Notes: generated by a model from the letters alone, not told the origin. Numbered from the stretch's first letter, positions 32,559 to 43,643 are shown. The stretch is 64,000 bases of DNA from Burkholderiales bacterium (GCA_019634975.1 JAHCAI010000006.1:1-64000), one strand, 5' to 3'. Translations and numbers: made by a program.

Positions 32559-34148
32559 ATGATGCAGAAAGTGACGCCGCAGCAGCTGCGGCAGTTCTAC
32601 GACGACGGCAGGGAACTTGCCGTGCTCGACGTGCGCGAGGAAGGCGTCTACTCGTACACCGGCCACCTGCTGCGCGTGTCCAACGTGCCGCTGAGCGTGC
32701 TCGAACTGCGCGTGCCGGCGCTGCTGCCGCGCAAGGACCTGCGCATTGTCGTCTGTGATGGCGGCGAAGGCCTTGCCGCCGAGGCTGCGGGAAAGCTGCG
32801 CGCGGGCGGTTACACCGATGTCAGCGTGCTCGACGGCGGCACGCCGGCGTGGAAGGCGGCGGGCGGCCGGCTTTACACCGGCGTCTATGTGCCGAGCAAG
32901 GCCTTTGGCGAATACATCCAGCACGAGGATGCACCGCCGGAGGTGACTGCCGCCGAACTCGATGCCTGGATGAAATCCGGCAGGGACCTGGTGGTGGTCG
33001 ACAGCCGGCCGCTGAACGAATTCAAACGCAACAGCATTCCCGGCGCCTACGACTGCCCCAGCGCCGAACTGCCGTACCGGATGCCCGCTTTCGTGAAATC
33101 GCCGGATACCACGGTGGTGGTCAATTGCGGCGGCCGCACGCGCAGCATCATCGGTGCGCAGGTGCTGATCAATGCGGGATTTCCCAACAAGGTCTATGCG
33201 TTGAAGGACGGTACCCAGGGCTGGAAGCTCGCCGGTTTGCAGCTCAATCACGGCCGCACCGAAGCCGTGCCGCCGCCACCCGACGGCGGCAGGGGCTGGC
33301 CGCAGCAGGCGGCGGAGCGGGTGGCGCGGCGTTTCGGCGTGCGCCGCATCGACCTCGCGCGGCTGCGCGAACTGCAGGCGGACAGGTCGCGCACTACCTA
33401 TCTGTTCGACGTGCGCAATCCCGAGGAATACGAAGCCGGTCATCTGCCGGGTGCGGTCCATGCACCGGGCGGGCAGATGGTGCAGGCCACCGACACCTAT
33501 ATCGCGGTGCGGCCGTCGGTGGTGGTGCTCGTCGATACCGACGGCGTGCGCGCGACGATGACCGCGGCCTGGCTGGCGCAGATGGGACACGATGAAGTGT
33601 ATGTGCTGGCCGCGTCTGCGGCGGACTGCAGCGAGCGCGGGACGCCGGCGCCGCCGCTGCTCGGGGGCGCAGCGCTGCATGACGCATCGGTCACTGCAGC
33701 GGAACTGAAGCGCCTGCTCGACGCCGGCCAGGCGCAGGTCGTCAATCTCGACTCCAGCCTGCAGCATCGTGAAGGCCATATCCCCGGCGCCTGGCATGTG
33801 GTGCGCTCGCGCCTGAAGGATCAGCTGCCGAAAATCCCGGCGTCACCGCTGCTGGTATTCAGCGCCGCCGAGGAGCCGCTGGCGCGGCTGGCGGCGGCGG
33901 ATGCCGCGCAACTGACTTCGGCGAAGCTGCAGGTGCTGAGCGGCGGCACACCGGCGTGGACGGCTGCGGGTTTTGCGCTGGAGACCGGCGACATGCGCAT
34001 GACCGGCGAAGCCGACGACCTCAGCTACCGTGCGCTCGATCGCAAGGACAAGGTCGAAGAGGCGATGCGCGAATACCTGAAATGGGAGGTCGAACTGCTC
34101 GACGCAGTCGCCAGCGATCCTGATTTCGGTTTTCGGCGTTTTCCGTAA
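32559..34148 (+). CDS. four-domain rhodanese-like protein
   Basis: A 529-residue protein with four tandem rhodanese domains of about 120-130 residues, starting near 1, 125, 260 and 395. Active-site loops differ: domain 1 VVCDGGEG and domain 2 NCGGRTRS keep the sulfur-carrying Cys, domain 3 (LVDTDGVRA) and domain 4 (FSAAEEPLA) have lost it. Rhodanese domains carry persulfide or perselenide sulfur. No signal peptide is present. It follows selenoprotein gene 3 by 29 bp on the same strand, so a role in sulfur or selenium transfer for that system is an attractive inference. The stop is 5 bp before an AT-rich repeat copy. Confidence 0.88.
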   Translation: MMQKVTPQQLRQFYDDGRELAVLDVREEGVYSYTGHLLRVSNVPLSVLELRVPALLPRKDLRIVVCDGGEGLAAEAAGKLRAGGYTDVSVLDGGTPAWKAAGGRLYTGVYVPSKAFGEYIQHEDAPPEVTAAELDAWMKSGRDLVVVDSRPLNEFKRNSIPGAYDCPSAELPYRMPAFVKSPDTTVVVNCGGRTRSIIGAQVLINAGFPNKVYALKDGTQGWKLAGLQLNHGRTEAVPPPPDGGRGWPQQAAERVARRFGVRRIDLARLRELQADRSRTTYLFDVRNPEEYEAGHLPGAVHAPGGQMVQATDTYIAVRPSVVVLVDTDGVRATMTAAWLAQMGHDEVYVLAASAADCSERGTPAPPLLGGAALHDASVTAAELKRLLDAGQAQVVNLDSSLQHREGHIPGAWHVVRSRLKDQLPKIPASPLLVFSAAEEPLARLAAADAAQLTSAKLQVLSGGTPAWTAAGFALETGDMRMTGEADDLSYRALDRKDKVEEAMREYLKWEVELLDAVASDPDFGFRRFP

Positions 34149-34153
34149 AAATG

Positions 34154-34181
34154 AAAAATATAAATAAAAACAAATACTTAT
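34154..34181 (+). repeat. dispersed AT-rich element, copy 4 (IHF-site-like)
   Basis: It starts 6 bp after the rhodanese stop codon. The core AAACAAATACTTA has one mismatch to WATCAANNNNTTR. It shares the A-rich left flank of the other copies. Confidence 0.65.
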
Positions 34182-34274
34182 AGAGAATCGCAAGGCCGTG
34201 ACCCTGTCTGTTCGCAGACCTGCGATGGCCGTGTCAGTATCGGCACTCCCACTGTAACTGCCCCGAACACCACC

Positions 34275-35216
34275 ATGAATGACGACATCGACATCCTGAT
34301 CAGCGAAGTGGGTCCGCGCGATGGCCTGCAGAACACCAAGGCTTTCATGCCGACCGAGTACAAGAAGCGCTGGATCAGCGCGGCCGCCGCGGCCGGCATC
34401 CGCGAGATCGAGGTCTGCTCCTTCGTGCCGCCGAAGCTGATTCCGCAGATGGTCGATGCCGCGGAGGTGGTCGCCCACAGCCTGACCATCCCCGGCCTGC
34501 ATGTCGCGGCGCTGGCGCCGAACTTCAAGGGCGCGCAGCGTGCAATGGAGGCCGGCGTGCACAAGCTGACGTTGACCATCTCGGTGTCGCGCGAACACAG
34601 CCTGGCCAACGTGCGCGTGACGCCGGACGAGGCCATCGCCAGCGCGAAAAAAATCTGCGAATACCGCGACAGCCTGCCGAAGGACAAACGACCGGTGATC
34701 GAATCCGGGCTGTCGACGGTGTTCGGCTGCACGCTGGCGGGCACGGTCAGTGAGGATGAAGTGGTGCGCATGGCGGTGGCTTCGGTGGAGGCCGGCTGCG
34801 ACGAAGTCGGACTGGCCGACACCACCGGTTACGCCAACCCCGAACAGATCCGCCGCGTGTTCAAGAAGGTCCGCGCCGCGATCGGCGACAGGCTGTCGGG
34901 CGCGCACCTGCACAACACCCGCGGGCTGGGCCTTGCCAACGTCGTTGCCGCACTGGAGGTCGGCGTCAAAACCTTCGACAGTTCGCTCGGCGGACTCGGC
35001 GGCTGCCCCTTCGCGCCCGGCGCCTCCGGCAACATCGTCACCGAGGACCTGGTGTTCATGCTCGAGGCTATGGGCCTGCGCACCGGCATCAACCTCGACA
35101 AGCTGCTGGCGATCCGCGATATCCTCAAGCAGAGCATGCCGGACGAACCGCTCTACGGTTACGTGCCGCTGGCGGGCGTGACCAAGGGCTTTGTGCCGGC
35201 GACGCGTTCGGGCTGA
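34275..35216 (+). CDS. hydroxymethylglutaryl-CoA lyase family protein
   Basis: A 313-residue TIM-barrel enzyme of the HMGL group. EVGPRDGLQN supplies the metal-binding Asp and catalytic Arg, HLHNTRGLGLAN the two metal-ligand His, and GGLGGCPFAPGASGN the mobile Cys loop essential in HMG-CoA lyase. It cleaves 3-hydroxy-3-methylglutaryl-CoA or a related acyl-CoA to acetyl-CoA plus a ketone body. The CoA-transferase gene at 35341 on the same strand could make its CoA ester, so the two likely form a degradative pair. Confidence 0.88.
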   Translation: MNDDIDILISEVGPRDGLQNTKAFMPTEYKKRWISAAAAAGIREIEVCSFVPPKLIPQMVDAAEVVAHSLTIPGLHVAALAPNFKGAQRAMEAGVHKLTLTISVSREHSLANVRVTPDEAIASAKKICEYRDSLPKDKRPVIESGLSTVFGCTLAGTVSEDEVVRMAVASVEAGCDEVGLADTTGYANPEQIRRVFKKVRAAIGDRLSGAHLHNTRGLGLANVVAALEVGVKTFDSSLGGLGGCPFAPGASGNIVTEDLVFMLEAMGLRTGINLDKLLAIRDILKQSMPDEPLYGYVPLAGVTKGFVPATRSG

Positions 35217-35222
35217 AAAAGC

Positions 35223-35308
35223 AATTAACAGGATGTACAGGATAGGCCGGATAAATCCGGGGACAGGTGCTGGTTCTATTCCTGTTCATCCTGTCTGTCC
35301 TGTCAATT
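35223..35308. repeat. inverted intergenic repeat with ACAGGAT units
   Basis: The left part carries two ACAGGAT units (AATTAACAGGATGTACAGGA from 35223). The right part carries the reverse complement type TCCTGT three times up to AATT at 35308. The two halves are imperfect inverted repeats flanking GGCCGGATAAATCCGG. It fills most of the space between the HMG-CoA-lyase-like and CoA-transferase genes. Confidence 0.65.
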
Positions 35309-35340
35309 AGGTTCTTTGTATCAAAGTAACGGAATCCATC

Positions 35341-36525
35341 ATGACCAAAAAACTTCCCCTCGAAAACATCCGCGTCATCGAGTTCTGTCACGTCGTCATG
35401 GGGCCGACCTGCGGCCTGGTGCTGGCCGACCTGGGCGCCGAGGTGATCAAGATCGAGCCGCTCGACGGCGACCACACGCGCAAGCTCACGGCCTCCGGCG
35501 CCGGCTTTTTCCCGACCTACAACCGCAACAAGAAGAGCATTGCGGTGGATCTCAAGTCGGAGCAGGGCCGGGAGCTGGTGCTGAAGCTGATCGCCAGCGC
35601 GGACGTGCTGACCGAGAATTTCCGCCCCGGCGCGATGGACAAGCTGGGCTTCGGCTACGAGGCGCTGAAAAAGCTCAACCCGCGGCTGATCTACTGCTCG
35701 ATGAAGGGCTTCCTGCCCGGACCCTATGAGCACCGCACCGGGCTCGACGAGGTGGTGCAGATGATGGGCGGCCTCGCCTACATGACCGGCGGCCGTTACG
35801 GCCCGTTGCGCGCCGGCGCCTCGGTCAACGACGTGATGGGCGGCATGTTCGGCGCCATCGGCATCCTCGCCGCGGTCAACCAGCGTTACAGCACCGGCGA
35901 AGGCCAGTATCTGCAGAGCGCGCTGTTCGAGAACGTCGCTTTCCTGATGGCCCAGCACATGCTTGAGGGGTATGCCACCGGCCAGGCGGTGAAACCCATG
36001 CCCGACCGCATCCGCGCCTGGGCGCTGTACGACAACTTCAAGACGAAAGACGGCGAACTGGTCTTTGTCGGTGTGGTGACCGATACCCAGTGGAAGGTGT
36101 TCTGCGAATCCTTCGGCCTGACGGAACTGTTCAACGATCCGTCACTGAAGACCAATCCGCAGCGTGTCGAGGCGCGGCCGCGCATACTGCCCATCGTCAG
36201 CGAAATCTTTTCAAAAATGGGCAAGCAGGAACTGATGGACCGTTGCGAAAAACTGGGCTTGCCCTTCGCGCCGATTGCCAAACCGGAAGACCTGTTCGAG
36301 GACAAACACCTCAACGCCTCCGGTGGACTCGCGCCGGTGCGGCTCAACAACGGTGTCAGAACCAAGGTGCCGGTGCTGCCTCTGGAAATGGATGGCCGGC
36401 GCTTCGGCACCCGGCTCGACATTCCGCATGTGGGGGAACACACGCGGGAGGTGCTGAAGTCGGTGGGTTATGGTGATGCCGACATCGAGCGCTTCGTCAG
36501 CAGCAAGACTGTCGCTGCCGGCTGA
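35341..36525 (+). CDS. family III CoA-transferase (CaiB/BaiF)
   Basis: A 394-residue enzyme. VIEFCHVVMGPTCGLVLADL and GAEVIKIEP form the N-terminal Rossmann-like core. The catalytic Asp is in HRTGLDEVVQ, and the GRYGPLRAGASVNDVMGG loop is typical. It moves CoA between carboxylates via a mixed anhydride at the Asp; donor and acceptor are unknown. It is likely paired with the upstream HMG-CoA-lyase-like gene, and is convergent with the racemase-like gene 7 bp away. Confidence 0.92.
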   Translation: MTKKLPLENIRVIEFCHVVMGPTCGLVLADLGAEVIKIEPLDGDHTRKLTASGAGFFPTYNRNKKSIAVDLKSEQGRELVLKLIASADVLTENFRPGAMDKLGFGYEALKKLNPRLIYCSMKGFLPGPYEHRTGLDEVVQMMGGLAYMTGGRYGPLRAGASVNDVMGGMFGAIGILAAVNQRYSTGEGQYLQSALFENVAFLMAQHMLEGYATGQAVKPMPDRIRAWALYDNFKTKDGELVFVGVVTDTQWKVFCESFGLTELFNDPSLKTNPQRVEARPRILPIVSEIFSKMGKQELMDRCEKLGLPFAPIAKPEDLFEDKHLNASGGLAPVRLNNGVRTKVPVLPLEMDGRRFGTRLDIPHVGEHTREVLKSVGYGDADIERFVSSKTVAAG

Positions 36526-36532
36526 GCGGCAC

Positions 36533-37279
36533 TCAGCAGCTTGCCATCACCTTCCCCCACTTCGCATCCGGTTTGATCTTCAAGGGCTGCGGCGCCGCCG
36601 CCAGCGCCGTGCGCGTGGTCGAGGTGATGTTGAGCAGCACCGGCTTGCCGAATTCGGCTTCGAGTATCGGCACGGCATGGATCGCGAACCACAGGCCGCC
36701 AGGCAGCAGCAGGGCCTGGGCTTCGGGCGCGGCGGCGAGTGCGGCACGGCCCAGTTCCAGTGCGAGTTCGTGGTCGGCGAGCGGGCTGGAGACCTTGTTC
36801 TGGTCGAGGTTGCGGCCCTGGGCGCGCAGTGACACGACTTCGATGCCGGCGGCCTTCAGGTAATTCGACAGCGCGGTATTGACATGTTCGGGCCAGCGCG
36901 TGGCCAGCGCGAGTTTCGTGACGTTGAAATGCTGCAGCGTGGCGATGTGCGCCTCGAGGTCGGTGTCGCAGGCGATGCCGGTGCGTTGCGCGCCCTCATC
37001 AAGGATTTCGCGCATCTTTTTGCGGCCAAGAACTGAGGCCACCGGCACGCCGCTGAGCGCGATGCGGTCGACCTTCTTGCCCTTCAGCCGGTCGAAGGCG
37101 GCCCACAGCGCCGGCAGTTCGGTTTCGACCGCGGCGAGGCTGTATTCCTTGAGGTTCAGCCCGGTGGTCACCAGCATCATGCCGTCGGGCGCCACGCGGT
37201 AGAACTGGTAGGCGTCCATGTCGGTGTAGAGGTGGGGGATGACATAACCGAGGGTAAGCCAAGGACTGACGAGGGACAT
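36533..37279 (-). CDS. Asp/Glu racemase-superfamily protein (maleate isomerase / arylmalonate decarboxylase-like) without the catalytic Cys pair
   Basis: A 248-residue protein that starts LTLGYVIPHLYTDMDAYQFY, as in maleate isomerases and arylmalonate decarboxylases. Both positions where the family carries catalytic Cys look changed: the first strand reads RIALSGVPVAS and the second ALLLPGGLWFAI, each without Cys. The G-K-P-V-L strand after it is kept. It may use other residues, or be non-catalytic. Cys123, Cys248 and others are off-site. Orientation is opposite to the CoA-transferase. Confidence 0.7.
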   Translation of the reverse strand: MSLVSPWLTLGYVIPHLYTDMDAYQFYRVAPDGMMLVTTGLNLKEYSLAAVETELPALWAAFDRLKGKKVDRIALSGVPVASVLGRKKMREILDEGAQRTGIACDTDLEAHIATLQHFNVTKLALATRWPEHVNTALSNYLKAAGIEVVSLRAQGRNLDQNKVSSPLADHELALELGRAALAAAPEAQALLLPGGLWFAIHAVPILEAEFGKPVLLNITSTTRTALAAAPQPLKIKPDAKWGKVMASC

Positions 37280-37414
37280 GCGGGCGATCCGTAAAGATTG
37301 ATCAAAAAGAGAGCGGGAAAGCCCGCATTATCCACGACCCGCGCCGATTACCCGCGTGCCGCCGGATTTCGGTATCCTCGCGGTTCTTTTTCGAACCTAC
37401 CGGAATTTTGCACC

Positions 37415-39075
<1,661 letters not shown>

Positions 39076-39079
<4 letters not shown>

Positions 39080-39103
39080 GTAATTGATTTTATTAATAAA
39101 AAT
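39076..39103 (-). repeat. dispersed AT-rich element, copy 5 (IHF-site-like)
   Basis: A reverse-orientation copy overlapping the ettA stop codon (39077-39079). Its minus-strand core AATCAATTACTTA matches WATCAANNNNTTR exactly. It runs directly into the terminator stem. Confidence 0.72.
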
Positions 39104-39127
39104 GGCGCCATAAGGGCGCCATTTTTT
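39101..39127. terminator. bidirectional rho-independent terminator
   Basis: AATGGCGCC (39101-39109) and GGCGCCATT (39115-39123) pair perfectly around a 5-nt loop. T-run 39122-39127 serves ettA, and the A-run before the stem serves the convergent SDR gene. Confidence 0.93.
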
Positions 39128-39144
39128 CTGCTGCGACAAGCGGC

Positions 39145-39903
39145 TCAACCGCGCCCGGCGTAGGGCATGTCAGTGGCCATCACCATCAGGTGATAGATGT
39201 TGACGTTGAGCGGCTGGTTGGCCATGAACAGCACCGACTTCGCGACGTCGGTGACGTCGATCATCGGTTCGACCTTCACCGTGCCGTCGGCCTGCTTGAC
39301 GCCTTTGGCCATCCGTTCCGCCAGTCCGGTCATCGCATTGCCGACGTCGACCTGGCAGCAGGCAATGTTGTACTTGCGGCCGTCCAGGGAAATCGTCCGC
39401 GTCAGCCCGGAGATCGCGTGCTTGGAGGCGGTGTAGGGCGCCGAGTCAGGGCGCGGCGCATGCGCCGAAATCGAGCCGTTGTTGATGATGCGGCCGCCCC
39501 GCGGGTTCTGGCTCTTCATCATCCGGAACGCCGCCTGCGCGCAGAGGAAGGATCCGCTGAGATTGGTGTCGACCACGGATTTCCATTTGTCCCAGGGCAG
39601 GTCCTCGAAGGGCACGCCCGGCGCATTCTGGCCGGCATTGTTGAACAGCATGTCGATGCGGCCGAAGCGGTGCTGCACGGCGGCGAACAGCGCGGCGACC
39701 GACTGCGGATCGCTGACGTCGGTGGCGACGGCGAGGCCGTGCGAGGCGTCGCTGCCGGCTTCGGCCAGTGCCGCGTCGAGGGCGTCCTGCCGCCGGCCGG
39801 CAAGGGCGACGGCCCAGCCGTCCTTCAGGAACGCGAGCGCGGTGGCCTTGCCGATGCCGCTGCCGGCTCCGGTGATGACGGCAACTTTGTGTGCGGTGGT
39901 CAT
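39145..39903 (-). CDS. short-chain dehydrogenase/reductase
   Basis: A 252-residue SDR. The cofactor motif is [12 protein letters not shown] (residues 11-22), followed by NNAG (NNAGQNAPG). Catalytic Ser is in [11 protein letters not shown], and Tyr/Lys in [13 protein letters not shown]. Such proteins oxidise or reduce hydroxyl/keto groups with NAD(P)H; the substrate is unknown. It is convergent with ettA through a bidirectional terminator, and 39 bp downstream of the diguanylate cyclase on the same strand. Confidence 0.92.
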   Translation of the reverse strand: MTTAHKVAVITGAGSGIGKATALAFLKDGWAVALAGRRQDALDAALAEAGSDASHGLAVATDVSDPQSVAALFAAVQHRFGRIDMLFNNAGQNAPGVPFEDLPWDKWKSVVDTNLSGSFLCAQAAFRMMKSQNPRGGRIINNGSISAHAPRPDSAPYTASKHAISGLTRTISLDGRKYNIACCQVDVGNAMTGLAERMAKGVKQADGTVKVEPMIDVTDVAKSVLFMANQPLNVNIYHLMVMATDMPYAGRG

Positions 39904-39942
39904 GGTGGTGTTTGCTCCCTCAGTGGTGGTGAAGATGACCTG

Positions 39943-41844
39943 TCAAGCGGTCTGGCTGTCCGCGGCCATGGCCCAGCGGTTGCGCCCGGTCGTTTTGGCC
40001 GCATACATCGCGGCGTCAGCGCGTTCCAGCAATTGCTCCGCGTCCCCGGCATGCTGCGGCCAGCAGGCGATCCCGATGCTGGCGCTGACCTCGACGCTGC
40101 CGCCGGCGATCTGCACCGGCTGGCGGATGCGCGCAACGAGCTTCTCGACCACGACGGAGATGTCCTCGACGGGGCGAACGCTCTCCAGCATGACGACGAA
40201 TTCATCGCCGCCCAGCCGCGCCACGGTGTCGGTCTCGCGCACGCATTCGCGCAGCCGCCCGGCAATCCGCACCAGCAGTTCGTCGCCGGTGGCGTGGCCG
40301 TGCAGATCATTGACCTGCTTGAAGCCGTCGAGATCGATCACCAGCAGCGCGACGCCGGACTTGTTGCGCCGCGCCCGGGTGATCGCCTGCTCGATGCGGT
40401 CGTTGAGGAACAGGCGGTTGGCGAGGCCGGTCAAGGGATCGTGGCGCACCATGTGCTCGAGCTCCCGCTCCTTGGCGAGCAGGCGCTGGTTCAGCAATTC
40501 CAGGCTGCGGGTGCGCTCGGCGACACGTTCCTCAAGGCGCTGTTCGGAATCGCGCAGTATCTCGACCATTTCCTGCTTGGCAGCGAGCGCCGCTTCGTTG
40601 GCGCGGTCCTTGTCCCGGCGCATCGCGTTGATGCGGTCGGCCAGCGCGAAGGACAGCAGCAGCACCTCCAGCGCAGAGCCGATCTGCATCGCATTGAGGG
40701 TGAACGCGTTGGTCGGCAGCCAGCCCAGGTTGCGCATCGCGAGCACCGCGACGCCGACCAGCAGCAGCGTCCAGGCCAGCAGGAAATAGCGTGCTCCGGG
40801 ATGGCCCCGGCGCAGGCACCAGAGTCCGGCGGCCACCGCCACCGCGGAGAAGGTGATGCCGAGCACTGAAACGAGAACCGCCACGGCCTGGTAGGGCAGC
40901 AGCAGCGGCGACAGCGCGGCCAGCGCAAACAGTAGCGCGCAGCCGAGGATCGCGCGGTCGAGCAGCTTCGATCCCCTGCGGGTTTCGAGGAACAGGCGCG
41001 TGAACAGCGCGCCGAAGAACCCGGTGGCCGCCATGCCGGAGGGGAGCGCGACATTGCCCCACGCCGGCCACTCCGGCCAGATGAACTGGTTGCCGAAGCC
41101 GTTCATCGAGGCTTGCCCCACGGCCATCGCCGCCGTGAACGCGACATAGGCGAGGAAGTTGATGTCGCGGGTGGTCATGAACAGCAGCAGGTTGTAGAGC
41201 CCGAGCGCGAGCAGCATGCCGTAGTAGAGGCTGAGCACTGTGTACGCGGTCTGGTCGTGGCGGGCCAGCGCATCCGGCTGCCACAGCGCCAGCGGGATCG
41301 TCAGGTTGCCGGCGGAGACCACGCGCAGGTAGACCACCTGCTCCTGCCCCGGCCGCAGCTGCAGCGGAAACACCAGGTTGCGGTGCGGGTGGGGGCGCTC
41401 GGAGAAGGGCTGCAGGTCGCCGGCAACCATGCGCTCGAAGCCGCCACCCGCACGCGGCACATGGACTTCCACGCGGTCGAGCGAGGCGTAGCCGATCTCG
41501 AGCAGCCAGCGCGCGGGGGCATCTGCCGGCGCCTGCAGCGGCAGCGCCAGCCACCAGGCCGATTTCGAATAGCCGAAATTGATCTCGCCGCGGCTGGCGC
41601 TGCCCAGCACCGGGCGCAGGCTGCCGGCGGCATGGGCGCGCGCGACATCTTCGACCTGCAGCGCATGCCCCGGATCCTCCAGCGCCAGTGCAGCCTGTGC
41701 CGCCGGGATGTTCCCGGCGCTGCCGTCCAGTTTCAGCGGCGCGAGTCCCGTCTGTGCAGTGGCGGTGAGGCTCCACAGCAGCAGCGCCGCGGCCGCCACG
41801 GCGCGGCACAGGCGGCGGCAGGGCGCGGGCAGCACCGGAATCAT
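39943..41844 (-). CDS. 7TMR-DISM membrane sensor diguanylate cyclase
   Basis: A 633-residue membrane protein. A signal sequence ends near TATAQ (about 31), a periplasmic 7TMR-DISM extracellular domain follows to about 185 (GYSKSAWWLALPL, RWLLEIGYASLDRVEV), seven helices run from about 195 to 405, and a coiled coil (RDSEQRLEERVAERTRSLE) leads into the GGDEF domain. The active site is RLGGDEFVVML, and RETD five residues before GGDEF is an I-site. It should sense an external ligand, perhaps carbohydrate, and make c-di-GMP. Its ATG overlaps the glnS stop (ATGA). Confidence 0.92.
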   Translation of the reverse strand: MIPVLPAPCRRLCRAVAAAALLLWSLTATAQTGLAPLKLDGSAGNIPAAQAALALEDPGHALQVEDVARAHAAGSLRPVLGSASRGEINFGYSKSAWWLALPLQAPADAPARWLLEIGYASLDRVEVHVPRAGGGFERMVAGDLQPFSERPHPHRNLVFPLQLRPGQEQVVYLRVVSAGNLTIPLALWQPDALARHDQTAYTVLSLYYGMLLALGLYNLLLFMTTRDINFLAYVAFTAAMAVGQASMNGFGNQFIWPEWPAWGNVALPSGMAATGFFGALFTRLFLETRRGSKLLDRAILGCALLFALAALSPLLLPYQAVAVLVSVLGITFSAVAVAAGLWCLRRGHPGARYFLLAWTLLLVGVAVLAMRNLGWLPTNAFTLNAMQIGSALEVLLLSFALADRINAMRRDKDRANEAALAAKQEMVEILRDSEQRLEERVAERTRSLELLNQRLLAKERELEHMVRHDPLTGLANRLFLNDRIEQAITRARRNKSGVALLVIDLDGFKQVNDLHGHATGDELLVRIAGRLRECVRETDTVARLGGDEFVVMLESVRPVEDISVVVEKLVARIRQPVQIAGGSVEVSASIGIACWPQHAGDAEQLLERADAAMYAAKTTGRNRWAMAADSQTA

Positions 41845-43610
41845 TTGCCCCAGGAATCGCGCAGCGTCACCGCGCGGTTGAACACCGGCGCATCGGCGCG
41901 GAAATCGGCGAGGTCGGCGACGAAGTAGCCGTGGCGCTCGAACTGGAAGCAGCTGCCGGGGGCGGCGCTGCGCAGACCGCTCTCGACCCGGGCCGCGACG
42001 GTCTTGCGGGAGTCCGGATTGAGGTCGAGCAGGAAGTCACGGTCGCCCGCGCCCGGATGCGGCGTGCGGAACAGCCGGTCGTACAGGCGAACCTCGGCCT
42101 CGGCGGCTTCGCGCGCGCTGAGCCAGTGGATGTTGCCCTTGACCTTGACCGATTCCGCGCCCGGAGTGCCGGACTTGGTGTCGGGCAGGTACTCGCAGTG
42201 CACCGCGGTGACGTTGCCCTGCGCATCCTTGTCGCAGCCGGTGCATTTGACGACGTAGCCATAGCGCAGGCGCACGCTGTTGCCGGGGAACAGGCGGAAA
42301 TAGCCCTTGGGCGGGTTTTCGCTGAAATCCTCGCGCTCGATCCACAGCTCGCGCGTCAGCGGCACCGCGCGCCTGCCCAGTTCGGGCTTCTGCGGATGGT
42401 TGGGGGCGTAGCAGTCTTCCTGCTTTCCTTCCGGATAATTGTCGATGACCAGTTTCAGCGGGTCGAGCACCGCGATGCGCCGCTCCGCCGATTCATTGAG
42501 GTGCTCGCGCATGCAGTCCTCGAGCACCGAGTAGTCGATCCAGGAGTCGGCCTTGGACACCCCGATGCGCTCGGCGAAGCGGCGGAAGCCCTCGGGTGTG
42601 TAGCCGCGGCGGCGCGCGCCGGCCAGCGTCGGCATCCGCGGGTCATCCCAGCCGTCGACATGCCTCTCGGCAACCAGCTGGATCAGCTTGCGCTTGGACA
42701 GCACGACGTACGTCAGGTTGAGCCGCGCGAATTCGATCTGCTGCGGCAGCGGCCGCGCGAGCAGCCCGCCGTCGGCGAGCTTGCCGAGCAGCCAGTCGTA
42801 AAAGGGACGCTGGTCCTCGAACTCGAGCGTGCAGATCGAGTGCGTGATGCGCTCCAGCGCGTCCTCGATCGGGTGCGCGTAGGTGTACAGCGGGTAGATG
42901 CACCAGGCATCGCCGGTGCGGTGGTGCGTCGCCTTGCGGATGCGGTAGATCACCGGGTCGCGCAGGTTGATGTTGGGCGAGGCCATGTCGATTTTCGCGC
43001 GCAGCACCATCGCGCCGTCGGGATGCTTTCCGGCGCGCATTTCACGGAAGCGCGCGAGCGATTCCGCGGCCGGGCGCTCGCGCCAGGGTCCGGGACGGCC
43101 GGGCTCGGTCAGCGTGCCGCGGTTCCTGCGCATGTCCTCCGCGCTCTGCTCGTCGACATAGGCATGACCGGAGCCGATCAGGTACTCGGCGGCCTCGTAC
43201 ATGAAATCGAAGTAGTCGCTCGCGAAATAGCCGTGCGGACCCCAGTCGAAACCGAGCCAGTGCACGGCATCGCGGATGGCGTCGACGTATTCCTGCTCTT
43301 CCTTTTCCGGATTGGTGTCATCGAAGCGCAGGTGGCAGGCGCCGCCGTAGTGCTGCGCAAGCCCGAAGTTCAGGCAGATCGACTTGGCGTGGCCGAGGTG
43401 CAGGTAGCCGTTGGGTTCGGGCGGAAAGCGGGTGCGGATCCGTGCCGGATCGGCGGGCGCGGCGGCATGCGACCCGGCGTCGCCGGGCCTGCCGCCCCAG
43501 CCGCGGCCCGCGTACTTGCCGGCGGCAAGGTCGGCTTCGATGTGGCTGCGGATGAAATTGGAGGTGGATGCCGCAGCGGCTTCGGTGCCCGGCTTCGCGG
43601 ATTTGGACAT
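41841..43610 (-). CDS. glnS: glutaminyl-tRNA synthetase
   Basis: A 589-residue class I synthetase. FPPEPNGYLHLGHAKSICLNF contains the HIGH motif, and YVVLSKRKLIQLV the KMSKS-type loop. WDDPRMPTL and the C-terminal anticodon-binding barrels (GNSVRLRYGYVVKCTG) agree with GlnRS rather than GluRS. An N-terminal extension of about 20 residues precedes SNFIRSHIEADLAAGKY. It charges tRNA-Gln directly, as in other beta- and gammaproteobacteria. Confidence 0.95.
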   Translation of the reverse strand: MSKSAKPGTEAAAASTSNFIRSHIEADLAAGKYAGRGWGGRPGDAGSHAAAPADPARIRTRFPPEPNGYLHLGHAKSICLNFGLAQHYGGACHLRFDDTNPEKEEQEYVDAIRDAVHWLGFDWGPHGYFASDYFDFMYEAAEYLIGSGHAYVDEQSAEDMRRNRGTLTEPGRPGPWRERPAAESLARFREMRAGKHPDGAMVLRAKIDMASPNINLRDPVIYRIRKATHHRTGDAWCIYPLYTYAHPIEDALERITHSICTLEFEDQRPFYDWLLGKLADGGLLARPLPQQIEFARLNLTYVVLSKRKLIQLVAERHVDGWDDPRMPTLAGARRRGYTPEGFRRFAERIGVSKADSWIDYSVLEDCMREHLNESAERRIAVLDPLKLVIDNYPEGKQEDCYAPNHPQKPELGRRAVPLTRELWIEREDFSENPPKGYFRLFPGNSVRLRYGYVVKCTGCDKDAQGNVTAVHCEYLPDTKSGTPGAESVKVKGNIHWLSAREAAEAEVRLYDRLFRTPHPGAGDRDFLLDLNPDSRKTVAARVESGLRSAAPGSCFQFERHGYFVADLADFRADAPVFNRAVTLRDSWGK

Positions 43611-43643
43611 GCAGAAAAGGAAAAAGCGGCGGAAAGCCCGATT

